A DNA stretch of 60,000 nucleotides from Adiantum capillus-veneris (Eukaryota; Streptophyta; Polypodiopsida; Polypodiales; Pteridaceae): the NCBI GenBank assembly GCA_014529385.2, contig CM043971.1, positions 95,397,840-95,457,839 on the forward strand. Direction: 5' to 3'. A program made the translations under genes and the position numbers. The notes under the pieces were generated by a model, which worked only from the letters and a program-made list of their open reading frames with translations, made no database searches and was not told the origin of the DNA. Below are positions 45,137 to 51,031 of this stretch, piece after piece; position 1 is the stretch's first letter; each line of letters starts with the position of its first letter.

Positions 45137-45571
45137 TTTGTTTATTTTGAGTTTTTAAATATTCAACAAACGAATTCTAATACACTTTTGTGTTTCAGTA
45201 TACATTGGCAGACACCCTGAAAATGGGAAGCGATGATGATTTTGGGGCTGTGGAAAGCGGCCTTGTGAGTACCTTGTTTCTTTTTTCTTTTTTTTTGGCC
45301 ATGAGCACGCTTTGAAGAAAAATTTGTACAATGATGAGTCTTTACAAGGGTTCAAAGTATTATGGTGATTGGGTAAGGCCGTGCGTACTTTTTTAGTGCT
45401 TGTGGAAGGCTCTAATAGCTTGAGTGACACTGGTCTTGTGTCACCTACACAATGAGGTTGGTTCAAATTTGTGGCTTTTCGTTGCAGGTAGCAGTAACAC
45501 CTTTGGCATTGGTGAGCCAAGATAACTCCGACTTTTTCAATCAACTAATTGATTGGATTTCCACCTTGTGA
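10724..45571 (+). CDS. SurE: SurE-like survival protein / 5'(3')-nucleotidase, ten exons
   Basis: Complete gene model: exons 10724-10872, 11294-11388, 11491-11558, 11644-11687, 12478-12555, 12641-12794, 30832-30957, 31278-31346, 45199-45264 and 45488-45571, totalling 933 nt (310 codons plus TGA). All introns are GT-AG and all phases agree. SurE enzymes are metal-dependent acid phosphatases acting on nucleoside monophosphates. Conserved features: VTNDDG (metal-ligand Asp20 and Asp21), [13 protein letters not shown] (Ser53 corresponds to the SurE serine ligand), [21 protein letters not shown] (Asn110 ligand), [32 protein letters not shown] and the C-terminal [10 protein letters not shown]. Length matches plant SurE proteins. 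No signal peptide is obvious, so it is probably cytosolic. Introns 6 (18,037 bp) and 8 (13,852 bp) hold nested transposons; the other seven are 85-790 bp. Sure of the family; expression not shown. Confidence 0.93.
12795..16335 (+). other. 5' part of SurE intron 6, largely unassigned
   Basis: No intact gene. At 13330-13350 an antisense pyrimidine run (TATCCCCCCTA) looks like the polypurine tract of a minus-strand retroelement, but no flanking LTR could be confirmed. From 13560 to 16240 the base composition is GC-richer and many short open frames occur on both strands, none with recognisable domains. It may be a decayed transposon. A (TC)n microsatellite lies at 16139-16178. Confidence 0.4.
16336..16731 (-). 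pseudogene. Fragment of an older chromovirus: reverse transcriptase N-terminal part
   Basis: On the minus strand this reads as the fingers region of a Ty3 reverse transcriptase ([54 protein letters not shown]). It closely parallels the RT of the full-length chromovirus next to it at about 20270-20600 but differs at many positions. The younger element inserted at position 16731; the rest of the old copy resumes at 23391. The similarity fades below about 16336. Confidence 0.85.
16732..17433 (-). repeat. 3' LTR of the chromovirus
   Basis: Bounded by the target duplication GAATC on one side and by the polypurine tract (17434-17450, read on the minus strand) on the other. Contains a cluster of TTTAGGG/TTAGGG-like units at about 17230-17390 (plus-strand reading), mixed with TTTTTGGCAG and TTTGCAGG units. 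Confidence 0.93.
17434..18210 (-). pseudogene. Chromodomain and C-terminal tail of the chromovirus integrase
   Basis: On the minus strand, segments [30 protein letters not shown] and [18 protein letters not shown] form a chromodomain-like module (aromatic residues plus the W-x-x-E-E-D-L block). Chromodomains guide integration to marked chromatin. A frame change separates it from the integrase core. The copy in the element at 35.7 kb has the same layout and an intact frame. Confidence 0.8.
18580..19256 (-). pseudogene. Chromovirus integrase (HHCC zinc finger and core)
   Basis: Minus strand. The N-terminal zinc module is seen as [40 protein letters not shown]. Core fragments include [20 protein letters not shown] and [15 protein letters not shown]. 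The expected PQTDGQSE reads PQTDVQSE. Frameshifts around 18860 and 19060 break the domain, so it is inactive. Confidence 0.82.
19270..20652 (-). pseudogene. Chromovirus reverse transcriptase and RNase H
   Basis: Minus strand, open from 20652 to 19729: [17 protein letters not shown] (thumb-side linker), [65 protein letters not shown] (catalytic pair DD in an FFDD variant of the usual F/YxDD) and [17 protein letters not shown]. The RNase H portion between about 19700 and 19270 is broken by frame changes. The RT active site is intact, but the polyprotein is not. Confidence 0.9.
20780..22682 (-). pseudogene. Chromovirus gag, zinc knuckle and protease region
   Basis: Minus strand, probable start ATG at 22682 ([15 protein letters not shown]), about 60 bases after the primer site. 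An N-terminal charged region with a Ser-rich run (about 22140-22200) and Lys-rich runs is followed by frame changes. The zinc knuckle [14 protein letters not shown] lies at 21193-21245, and protease C-terminal text ([18 protein letters not shown]) at about 20820-20885. The active-site triplet of the protease is not clearly visible. At least two frameshifts. Confidence 0.8.
22740..22751 (-). other. Primer binding site for initiator-Met tRNA (chromovirus)
   Basis: TGGTATCAGAGC on the minus strand, one base inside the 5' LTR. Standard plus-strand complement of the 3' end of plant initiator-Met tRNA. Confidence 0.93.
22753..23385 (-). repeat. 5' LTR of the chromovirus
   Basis: Pairs with 16732-17433. 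It is about 70 bp shorter, mainly because it has fewer TTTAGGG-like units. Followed by target duplication GAATC. Confidence 0.93.
23391..23577 (-). pseudogene. Second half of the older chromovirus fragment
   Basis: Resembles 20640-20770 of the younger element (e.g. the stretch around AGGTCAGACATATTGACCTTTG), i.e. the protease-RT linker. With 16336-16731 it flanks the inserted full-length element in the expected order. It is cut off at 23582 by the next LTR. Confidence 0.6.
23583..24812 (+). repeat. 5' LTR of the plus-strand Ty3 element
   Basis: TG...CA ends. Contains five exact AGCGTTTT motifs (24056, 24082, 24212, 24227, 24269) and further GCGTTTT/AAAACGC variants. The primer site at 24814-24825 fixes its right end. 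Confidence 0.9.
25259..27051 (+). pseudogene. Gag-protease of the plus-strand Ty3 element
   Basis: The start ATG at 25259 gives MVVTRSG, a common opening of plant Ty3 gag proteins. A TAG at 25421-25423 breaks the frame early. Next comes a long charged helical stretch of Glu/Arg/Lys/Ala (about 25450-25740) that looks like a coiled coil. The gag domain is [35 protein letters not shown] and, after an apparent one-base loss near 26094, [22 protein letters not shown] follows at 26353. The knuckle [14 protein letters not shown] is at 26624-26665. Protease remnants are [18 protein letters not shown] and [11 protein letters not shown]; the catalytic D-S/T-G is replaced by NLG. A TGA follows at 27049. 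Confidence 0.82.
27151..27489 (+). pseudogene. HDDL-repeat segment of the plus-strand Ty3 element
   Basis: In the same frame as gag-protease, after TGA 27049. From about 27253 the protein is made almost only of His, Asp, Leu and Lys, with six exact HDDL units (KHDDL, LHDDL, EHDDL forms) spaced 6-14 residues apart. DNA units resemble AAGCATGATGATTTG. It lies where the protease-RT linker belongs and is cut by LINE sequence at 27490. Confidence 0.7.
27490..28455 (-). pseudogene. LINE fragment: N-terminal domain and AP-type endonuclease
   Basis: Minus strand. From 28452: an N-terminal part with [19 protein letters not shown] and [16 protein letters not shown], resembling the C-terminal domain of L1-type ORF1. 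After stops come [12 protein letters not shown] (near 28120-28085) and [14 protein letters not shown] (27705-27664), both diagnostic of the LINE endonuclease-exonuclease-phosphatase fold. The 3' part, including RT, is missing: the piece ends at 27490 against the Ty3 HDDL repeat. Stops at 28240 and near 28165 and a frame change near 27930 make it non-functional. Confidence 0.8.
28485..30672 (-). mobile_element. LINE fragment: reverse transcriptase, C-terminal region and 3' end
   Basis: Minus strand. The RT starts abruptly after a (GA)n tract (30673-30719) with [11 protein letters not shown]. It continues [54 protein letters not shown] and [14 protein letters not shown] (active-site YADD intact). 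One TAG at 30000-30002 splits an otherwise open frame. The same frame continues from 29957 to 28644 with a long C-terminal domain including [18 protein letters not shown], a zinc-finger-like motif. The 3' end is near 28485, followed by an AT-rich simple sequence. It is 5' truncated, as is typical of LINEs. The RT type differs from the usual plant L1 RT in this window (38765-39056). Confidence 0.88.
30832..30957 (+). CDS. SurE: SurE exon 7
   Basis: 126 nt, phase 0 at both ends. Acceptor CATCTCAG|GGC, donor GAG|GTATGT. Encodes [16 protein letters not shown] and then a variable segment ending STMSVE. It joins exon 6 ([12 protein letters not shown]) exactly where plant SurE proteins read NHKGYKLTRQG, which shows the 18 kb intron 6 is spliced over. 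Confidence 0.92.
31278..31346 (+). CDS. SurE: SurE exon 8 (variable region)
   Basis: 69 nt, phase 0 at both ends. Acceptor TTTTGTAG, donor GAT|GTGAGT. Encodes 23 residues starting [10 protein letters not shown]. This part of SurE is poorly conserved between plants, so the exon rests on splice sites, frame and position rather than strong similarity. Confidence 0.7.
31962..33460 (-). pseudogene. L1-type LINE, C-terminal part and 3' end
   Basis: Minus strand, in several frames. Text such as [50 protein letters not shown] and [15 protein letters not shown] looks like the C-terminal zinc-binding region that follows the RT of plant L1 elements. On the minus strand a short oligo-A (31969-31962) ends the unit. 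Its frame is interrupted by a 35-base homopolymer C run (32554-32588). The matching RT part is probably 38765-39056, with later insertions between them. The L1 assignment is by resemblance and moderate. Confidence 0.5.
32554..32588 (+). repeat. Poly-C tract, 35 bases
   Basis: Uninterrupted run of C within the L1-like fragment; would read as poly-Gly on the minus strand. See also the G and C runs at 37720, 37846 and 44092. Confidence 0.95.
33563..33662 (+). repeat. Tandem duplication, 50 bp x 2
   Basis: Copies 33563-33612 and 33613-33662 share CAGTGCTTGGAAGGCGCCCA-type text (second copy AAGTGC) with three substitutions seen by eye. No function evident. Confidence 0.9.
33761..34014 (+). pseudogene. 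Possible chromovirus gag/internal remnant
   Basis: One frame reads a Ser-rich, acidic-basic segment ([18 protein letters not shown]). It resembles the Ser-rich part of the chromovirus gag at about 22140-22200. It sits just left of the rearranged chromovirus. Weak evidence, based on composition only. Confidence 0.3.
34020..34919. repeat. Inverted block of chromovirus LTR fragments
   Basis: 34020-34370 is the start and middle of an LTR in plus orientation. At 34371 it switches to the minus orientation: 34371-34530 is the terminal 160 bp of an LTR, and 34531-34919 repeats that terminal part and continues further. The segment about 34150-34370 is therefore inverted against about 34705-34919, with a spacer holding two tandem LTR ends. 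Transcripts through it could fold into a long hairpin. Confidence 0.85.
35210..35861 (+). pseudogene. Chromovirus integrase C-terminus with chromodomain
   Basis: Upstream text [20 protein letters not shown] and [20 protein letters not shown] is the typical integrase C-terminal helix region. The open frame 35421-35861 then gives [34 protein letters not shown], and a chromodomain: [46 protein letters not shown] small frame change near 35415 separates the two parts. Better preserved than the copy at 17.9 kb. Confidence 0.88.
36432..36972 (+). repeat. 3' LTR of the rearranged chromovirus
   Basis: TGTCACAAAGTGATGACGTG start, GTCTGTTACA end, preceded by a G-rich polypurine tract at 36419-36431. 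Confidence 0.92.
37080..38388 (-). mobile_element. Solo LTR of the plus-strand Ty3 family
   Basis: Reverse complement of the LTR at 23583-24812 across its length, with TG...CA ends. It has no internal sequence and is flanked by GGCCG (37075-37079) and AGCCG (38389-38393), a target duplication with one mismatch. It contains six AAAACGCT motifs (minus-strand AGCGTTTT) and a 126-bp internal duplication with poly-G runs. Solo LTRs form by recombination between the two LTRs of one element. Confidence 0.88.
37643..37880 (+). repeat. Tandem duplication ending in poly-G runs
   Basis: Copies start at 37643 and 37769 (GGTTGTACCTGCTGAAAACT). Each ends in a G run: 41 G at 37720-37760, and 18 G, A, 8 G at 37846-37872. 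Both are followed by GATGATA. Confidence 0.93.
38765..39056 (-). pseudogene. L1-type LINE reverse transcriptase fragment
   Basis: Minus strand reads [30 protein letters not shown], a stop, then [20 protein letters not shown] and [10 protein letters not shown]. This is the palm region of plant L1 RT (usual DFEKAYDRVDW ... RQGCPLSP). The first catalytic Asp is replaced by Tyr in YFEKAYD. Probably the upstream part of the L1 whose C-terminus is at 31962-33460. Confidence 0.8.
39062..39335 (+). repeat. Tandem duplication (~144 bp x 2) within copia A LTR
   Basis: Copies begin GAAAGCGCGAAGTAGAAGG (39062) and GAAAGTGCAAAGTAGAAGG (39206). Both end in GATCGAAGGAGGGAGAGAGA. A shorter related form lies at about 42700-42790 in the next copia LTR. 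Confidence 0.88.
39436..39827. mobile_element. Short non-autonomous DNA transposon 1 (hAT-like MITE), 392 bp
   Basis: Perfect 8-bp target duplication ACCTGGAC (39428-39435 and 39828-39835). Terminal inverted repeats CAATGTTGCCAAGAAACG and, from the other end, CATAGTTGCCACGGAG. Subterminal regions are full of GAAACG/CGTTTC units in both orientations. No ORF. The target is the copia A LTR, whose sequence is continuous once the insert is removed (compare 42860-42885). The 8-bp duplication and subterminal repeats point to hAT. Confidence 0.85.
40059..40679. mobile_element. Short non-autonomous DNA transposon 2 (hAT-like MITE), 621 bp
   Basis: Perfect 8-bp target duplication GTATGAAG (40051-40058 and 40680-40687). 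Terminal inverted repeats CATAGTTACCCGGAACG and, from the other end, CATAGTTACCGGGGAACG. Subterminal regions of about 100 bp carry many GGAACG/CGTTCC units. Contains (GA)n-rich sequence at about 40289-40325. No transposase. It splits the copia RNase H codons RYHFI|R. Confidence 0.9.
40688..42015 (-). pseudogene. Copia A reverse transcriptase and RNase H
   Basis: Minus strand, open over 440 codons: [93 protein letters not shown] and [10 protein letters not shown]. The catalytic YVDD reads YVHD ([10 protein letters not shown]), so the RT is inactive even though the frame is open. RNase H is interrupted by DNA transposon 2 and continues below 40051 with [20 protein letters not shown]. Confidence 0.9.
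41864..42661 (-). pseudogene. Copia A integrase C-terminal region and linker
   Basis: Minus strand, in a frame offset from [39 protein letters not shown] and VVFNEAKLL are the usual post-core integrase block. An acidic linker and [16 protein letters not shown] follow, then [20 protein letters not shown] leading into RT. A frameshift near 41900-42000 separates this from RT. Confidence 0.85.
42669..43910 (-). mobile_element. Partial Ty1/copia element B with internal deletion
   Basis: Minus strand. LTR-like sequence about 42669-42890 shares the stretch GAGAGCTCACGTTTTTGG with copia A. RT (43741-43301) has [37 protein letters not shown] and, in the next frame, YVDDMLIAA with intact YVDD. At about 43215 the frame jumps from MKDLGAAE (end of RT) straight to YISATEAS (RNase H), losing over 150 residues while staying open. 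Sequence upstream of RT is short and decayed (43742-43910). Confidence 0.82.
43930..44170 (-). repeat. Chromovirus LTR/3'-end remnant with C20-A15 run
   Basis: The plus-strand text GCCACATCATCACATTTGTA, then ACATAC, the homopolymers (20 C at 44092-44111, 15 A at 44112-44126) and TCGGTTACGCCTACCAAATG parallel the LTR edge, polypurine tract and flanking internal sequence at 17411-17490. The homopolymer block replaces the polypurine tract. Confidence 0.65.
44871..45131 (+). repeat. LINE 3' tail between two pyrimidine microsatellites
   Basis: (CT)22 at 44871-44914, a ~170 bp unique part, then (TTTC)n(TC)n at 45084-45131. The part GTCTCATAGGTCG...GGCCTTTCGAAGACGTTAATA matches the 3' end of the LINE at 28485-28530 (read on its minus strand). 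It ends only 67 bases before SurE exon 9. Confidence 0.75.
45199..45571 (+). CDS. SurE: SurE exons 9 and 10
   Basis: Exon 9 (45199-45264, 22 codons, [20 protein letters not shown]) and exon 10 (45488-45571, [13 protein letters not shown] to ISTL and TGA) are separated by a 223-bp intron. Together they give the SurE C-terminus in which bacterial and plant proteins read (F/Y)xAVxEGYVSxTPL. This identifies the end of the gene 14 kb after exon 8. Confidence 0.92.
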
Positions 45572-45704
45572 TGAGTCCCTTATGGCCATTTACTCAATTA
45601 CCTGCCTCCACCTTCGATTAATTTCTATTGTTATATAATAAGAGGCTACGGTATGCTTAGGATAACCCCATTGAAAGTATTGTAGAGGAATCTTCAAAGA
45701 TTCT

Positions 45705-45710
45705 AATAAA
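45705..45710 (+). terminator. Candidate SurE polyadenylation signal
   Basis: AATAAA lies 134 bases after the SurE stop. Plausible position for a plant near-upstream element, not proof. Confidence 0.4.
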
Positions 45711-46712
45711 AAACGATTACCCACGCTCTTTTTGGGCCATTTGATATGCCAAAAGTGCCAAAAACAATGAAGGGGTGTGAATGGATAAGCATACAAGTTG
45801 AAATGTCATCAAGCTGTATGGGAACTGTGCTTTTGAATGCATGACGTGTTGTAAATAAGGCACCACATCTGAAGTTTGCGCTTCGAAAAACCCGAATATC
45901 CCCCTTCACTTTCCATTACGAATTGAAAAGGTAGTTGTAGTTGCTATTTTTATTATAAGAGTCCCCAACTTTCTATTTCCAACTAGGCAGGGAGGTTGGT
46001 GGCACAGACTTGTTTTTTTTGGAAAAAACAAGTTAAGCCAATCAAGTATGAAGGGTTCAAGCATGAAGGTATGCATTACGGTGTCTATCTAAGAACGTCC
46101 AACTGAGCGTTTGGAACAAGTTGTTTAATTTATTTATGAAATAAGATTTTTTTTTCTTCACTGCAAACATGTGAAAGGATGTATTTCCGTGGTTGCATGC
46201 TGTCCGGATCTTCTCTTTTTTGGCTTTTGGTTGTCATGAGACAATGGTGGTTGGTGATGGTAGCTCCCTTGTGGTGGCACCTCGGAGTTCCAAGGGGGGG
46301 TGATGGGGACTATGGGCCTTGCCCCTTCTTCGTTGATATGGTATCTTGCATTTGTAAAGGGTGGCACCCTAATTAGCCAATGTATCTGATTGTCTAGTTT
46401 GCTATGCCTTGATGCATCTTGGGGATGACCTGTCATCCTCTAGATGTCTCTGCTCGGTATTGGTCGATGTTGGTTTTGCCCAAAAAAAAAGAGGAGTAAT
46501 TACTGGTATGATTTTGTGGTGGCGATTAATAATATGCACTGTGCAAATGAAAACAATAACAAAATTGTAGGTGGACTAGTCATTGCAGAATTTTGGCATT
46601 GCTATTCCACGCACTATATTGTTGCATATTTTGTCGTTTTAGCAAGTTGTATGGTATGGTATGGTATAGTAAAGAAGATATGAAGCGTCAATTAAAAAAC
46701 TAGGCATTGTGA
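45711..46712. other. Intergenic stretch without recognised features
   Basis: Short open frames only, no similarity. Contains a small perfect hairpin CTTGTTTTTT/AAAAAACAAG at 46008-46031. Confidence 0.5.
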
Positions 46713-47250
46713 GGAGTGTTTTAGGATTCTATACAATCCAAGAATCCTCTCGATTGTATCTACACAACCATAATTTCATTCTGACCTCCATTCTTGAACG
46801 TGTTTGTATGAAAGAACATACAGGTTCAGGATTCTTCAAAATCTCTCGTAGTGGTGTTCGCTTTGTGTGCTCTCTTGAGGGTGTTTGTGTGTGCTTGCAA
46901 TAGCTTAAGCGCTCTCCTTTTGTATCCTTTTGCTTGGTTACGGCCTGCAATTAAGAGCCGTGAAAGAATTAGTTGGGGGTAAGGGTTTCTCGGGTGTTTG
47001 TACTACACTCGACCCTACGATTCTTGGGAGGCGTAGGTAACAACCTTCGATTTTGGTGATTTTTTATGGATTATCACGCATTTCAGGATTGTGTTATACA
47101 ATCCAATAGTCCTTTGGATTGTACCTACATTTCATTTTGGGTTCGTTTTGACCTCCATTATAGAGTAAGAGTGTTTGTGTGGAAGAACACAAAGGTCGAG
47201 GGTCTTCAAATCTCGAAGTTTGGTGTTTCAAGAAGCTTGCTTGGTGGTGG
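46713..47250 (+). repeat. Diverged direct duplication
   Basis: Blocks at about 46720-46890 and 47084-47250 share ACAATCCAA, CGATTGTA/GGATTGTA, ACCTCCATT, GTTTGTGTGGAAGAACA-type text and ending GGTGTT. Each begins with a hairpin of ATACAATCC and GGATTGTA type (clearest at 47096-47127). They may be old LTR or transposon ends. Confidence 0.5.
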
Positions 47251-47487
47251 TTTTTTTTTATAGATATTGCATTGTAGTGTGAAATAGCATATCCAGTGTA
47301 TGTACACATATTGTGGTCACATGTTATAACTAATACTGGAAATTTTTAGTCTACATCAGGTTTTGTAAAGATTTTTGGTTTTCTAAAAACATGTCTAACA
47401 ATGATGGTATCATGCCGTTGAGAAGTTGGGCAAGAACATCTTTCATGCTTAGGAGTTCAAAATGACTAATTTTTTGATCGGTTATTG

Positions 47488-47830
47488 GGAGTAGACGAGG
47501 AAGACGCATGAGTGTTGTCCGAGGAGAATCCTAGTCCTCAAAACATGTGAAAGTCAATGTATATGAGGAAGACACGCAAATGTTGCTCGAGGAGAATCCT
47601 ATTGGGAGTAGGCGCATGAGTGTTGCCTGAGGAGAATCCTACTCCTCAACATGTGAAAGTCAATGTAGACAAGGAAGACACTTGAATGTTGCTCGAGGAG
47701 AATCCTATTGGGAGTAGACGAGGAAGATGCATGAGTGAGAATCCTACTCCTCAACATGTGAAAGTCAATGTAGACGAGGAAGACACACGAATGTTGCTCG
47801 AGGAGAATCCTATTCTTCAACAAGAGAAAG
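47488..47830 (+). repeat. Minisatellite with coding-like periodicity
   Basis: Irregular tandem units of about 50-65 bp alternate GAGGAAGACGCATGAGTG and GTTGCTCGAGGAGAATCCTA with CAACATGTGAAAGTCAATGT. One frame (47686-47871) reads VNVDEEDTRMLLEENPI repeatedly without stops. Possibly an expanded acidic linker from a decayed copia polyprotein. Confidence 0.7.
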
Positions 47831-47881
47831 CCTTCAATGGTAGGAACCAAGAAGCACAAAAGGTTTTGTAATGATTATTTG

Positions 47882-47927
47882 TGTCAAAGTCAACGAAGCA
47901 GAAGTGAACAATGCGTAGGGAGAATAC

Positions 47928-47975
<48 letters not shown>

Positions 47976-48389
47976 TACTGTTGAGCCAACCAACTGAGCA
48001 ATGAATTAGTGAATATATAATGGGGCTAAGATGTTCCTATTATACTAGCTTGGGGGCCCTTAAGTATTCCCCTTAGTAAATTGCCCAACCCAAGACTTTG
48101 ACAAATAAGTAAAATAAATACCCCCAACTATCGGTGCTGGCAAGTGTGCCCCCGCATTGCATGTCAATGCTGCCAGGCATTGCGTTTCAAAACACAAGGA
48201 GGTGACTCCATTGTTGTCACACTTTCAACTCACAGAATGCAGCGTTAAAGAAAAACTAATGGAGCCCAATAGCGCTACATGAAAAAATGCCACCAACAAT
48301 CCTCTTTAATCCGTGTAGCTACTCGCCAAACAAGGCTCTGATACCATGTCAAAGTCGAGAATACGATAGCATACAATGAGTAGGGAGAA

Positions 48390-48430
<41 letters not shown>

Positions 48431-48583
48431 TGCATTGTTGAACCAACCAATTGGGAAATGAATTAATGATTATACAATGATGTCAAGGTGTTCTTTATAT
48501 ACTAGCTTGGGGCCCTTAAGTACCTCCCTCACTAAATTGCCCTACCCAAGACTTTGACAAATAAGTAAAATAAATATCTAACA
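47882..48583 (-). mobile_element. TRIM-like miniature LTR element, 702 bp
   Basis: Minus strand. Two direct terminal repeats, 48347-48583 (5') and about 47882-48123 (3'), share GTCAAAGTC, TAGGGAGAATACG, (GA)n and CCCAAGACTTTGACAAATAAG. An initiator-Met primer site (TGGTATCAGAGC on the minus strand, 48335-48346) abuts the 5' LTR. The 3' LTR has a G-rich run (TTGGGGG) next to it. The internal part is only about 220 bp with no ORF. No clear target duplication. It could instead be a deletion product of a larger copia. Confidence 0.7.
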
Positions 48584-48626
48584 CCAAAATTAATATTGGG
48601 ATTACATTGGGCTATTCACTTGAGAT

Positions 48627-49840
48627 GCTATAACTTCAACAATTATACCTTTGTTTGAAAAATACTATGATTGGGTATATATAGGATGGAAATTGTCACA
48701 AGGAGGCGTGGAAGAATTTGGTGTTGTAGACATAATCAACAATAAGGCAAGGATGCTATAATCCAAGACAAAGCTCAACACAATGCAAAAAATGGGCATG
48801 CCAATGAACAACTATGTTTTAGTAATTAAGGACATATATGAGTCCCTTGTATCTATTATTGTCACAATTAATAATGATGACAAAGTGGAAGCATGCCTGT
48901 GTGGTTAGGACTAGTGAACAAGCAGATCAAGGCCTATGTTCAAACTTGCAAGAACACTTTCTCATAGATCTTGTGTCTTTGGTGCTTGTGAAAGAGGAAG
49001 ACATTGGTGAATATTTCTATACATAAGGTGCAGGTAATCTTGAATAGGTCTTCCATAATAACAAAGGTAGAGGTAAAGGATGTGGTGTAGGTCAAGAAGG
49101 CGACAATAATGTGGAAACCAAAATCACGACAAGCAATAGATGTTTTACAATCAACATGGAAAGATATAGGTGGAAGAGGAATTTGGTGTGGAGAGACATA
49201 GATTGAGGAAACTTTCAAAAAACAATGTTCTTAATAATGGCAAGGGATGTAGAACATGTGGCAATCAAGACCACTCTGAGCGTGTCTGTCCATGAAGAAG
49301 AAACAATACAATTATGCAAGTACTAGCAGCTCGATAAAGATGATCTAGAAAGACTGAATTATGAATCATACAATCGGCACTATGTTGCTAATGTATCAAA
49401 CTCTAGTGATACCATATGGTGTGTGGATTTAGATGCATAAAATCACATGACTAGATAAGGTTAATGGTTTAAAGACCCGCAAACTTTGGACCTTTCTAGT
49501 ATGTGTGAAATCAAGGATGGTACAATGCACCCAATTGCACATACAACGAATATACCATTTTATTTGGCAAATGGCAAGGTGAAGTATTTGACTGATGTAT
49601 TGCATGCACCCAACATTACAAAGAACATGGTGTCTCTTGACCAATTGGTTGAGTAGGTTTTGTAGGTTAGGTTTAACTATGATGGTTTGTATGTAAAAGT
49701 GTACAAGCAGAATGGAAGGCTCAATGCACATGGTAAAAACATGGGTAGAACGTTCACTCTTAATGTAAATGTACCTAAGATGAAAGTTTCCATGTTTTCA
49801 CAAGGGTTAAGAGTTTTTGCAATCACAAACATTTAGCTTT
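48627..49840 (+). pseudogene. Decayed copia gag-protease remnant
   Basis: Plus strand with many stops. Text resembles copia gag followed by a protease: an altered active site CVDLDA.NHMT (usual DSGASNHMT), then SSMCEIKDGTMHPIAHT, IPFYLANGKVKYLTDVLHAP, NITKNMVSLDQLVE and NYDGLYVKVY. No RT follows. Confidence 0.75.
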
Positions 49841-51031
49841 AGCGTAGTGAACATCCAATTGTGAAAAGGTTGAAAACAATGAAGATTCAGGAGCTTGTGA
49901 CATGTGTACTATTAGAAAAGTTATTGTGATTAACTCTTTCATGATTCCCTACATATTCTTTCTCTGGCCTACTCTGAAAATGGTCAAATTCCATCAGAAA
50001 GAATTCCTAAAATGTGTCAATGTTTCTTGAGGAAAACTGAAGCAAAAGACACGACTCAATGGCAATGAAGGAAATGGGATGGGGTGATGAGACCCAAGGA
50101 GCAAGGAGACATTGGAATCCTAGACCCAATGATTCATGCAGAAGCTATGTGCACAAAGTTAGTAGTTGCCTTGAAAAACCAAAGGCAGGATTGAATGAAG
50201 CCAACCCGTATCACTTTAGACTAAGAACCATCACCTAGGACCAAATCTCGCGAAGTTGGAGTCCTTCATGCCAAACTTTCTACATGGGCATCTTACCAAC
50301 TTCAACTTTACTTTTGAGGGCATAGATGTGTTCAAGGGCATGTAGCGAATATGTAGGAATAGCCAAATTTATATTTTTAGAAAATGGTAGTAAGCGTGAT
50401 TCACAACATTTATGCATATTGGCACATTTTAGCATCAAAGATTCGTCCCTATAGTCTTGCTATAAGTACATGAAGTTTCAACTCATTAGGGTAACTAAAA
50501 CCAAATCAACCAAGTAGGAGAGAGAAAAATGAGAGACTACAAGTAACAATTTGATTAAAACTCAAATTTGTGATCCAAATTAGCTCAAGATCACACAAGT
50601 GGTATACATTAGCATGGTGAACCTATTGGTAGCATCAAAAGTATACAATACAAATAGTTTTTATAATCACAAATTTTTACATTTCTTTATGGTAGGAAAT
50701 ATTACAAGATTAATCATCATCATCTAATAGACGTGCTTGCAAAGTTTGGATACATTTGGACGCCAAAATCATCACGTCACCAAGAGAGCCAATTTTAGAG
50801 CTTGTAGACGTGTTTGGGTCTATTTACCAACCTTTATTGGTCCAAACCAAGTGATGTTCCACACACGACCCATTTTTACTACTTCTATGCATTATCCTAC
50901 TCGTATAGACATGTCTTGTGTTGAAATGTGGGGTCCATAAATGCTAACTAGTGAATAGAAAATGTAAACAATAGCAATGAAAATTGATGTACAATGTCTA
51001 AATTCTAGAACTTACATAAGCTATTGACTTC
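49841..51031. other. Stretch without recognised features
   Basis: AT-rich, only short open frames, no domains or repeats seen. Confidence 0.5.

Noticed and set aside
46158-46436. 92-codon minus-strand frame rich in Pro and His
   Set aside because: No similarity, no supporting context; chance frame.
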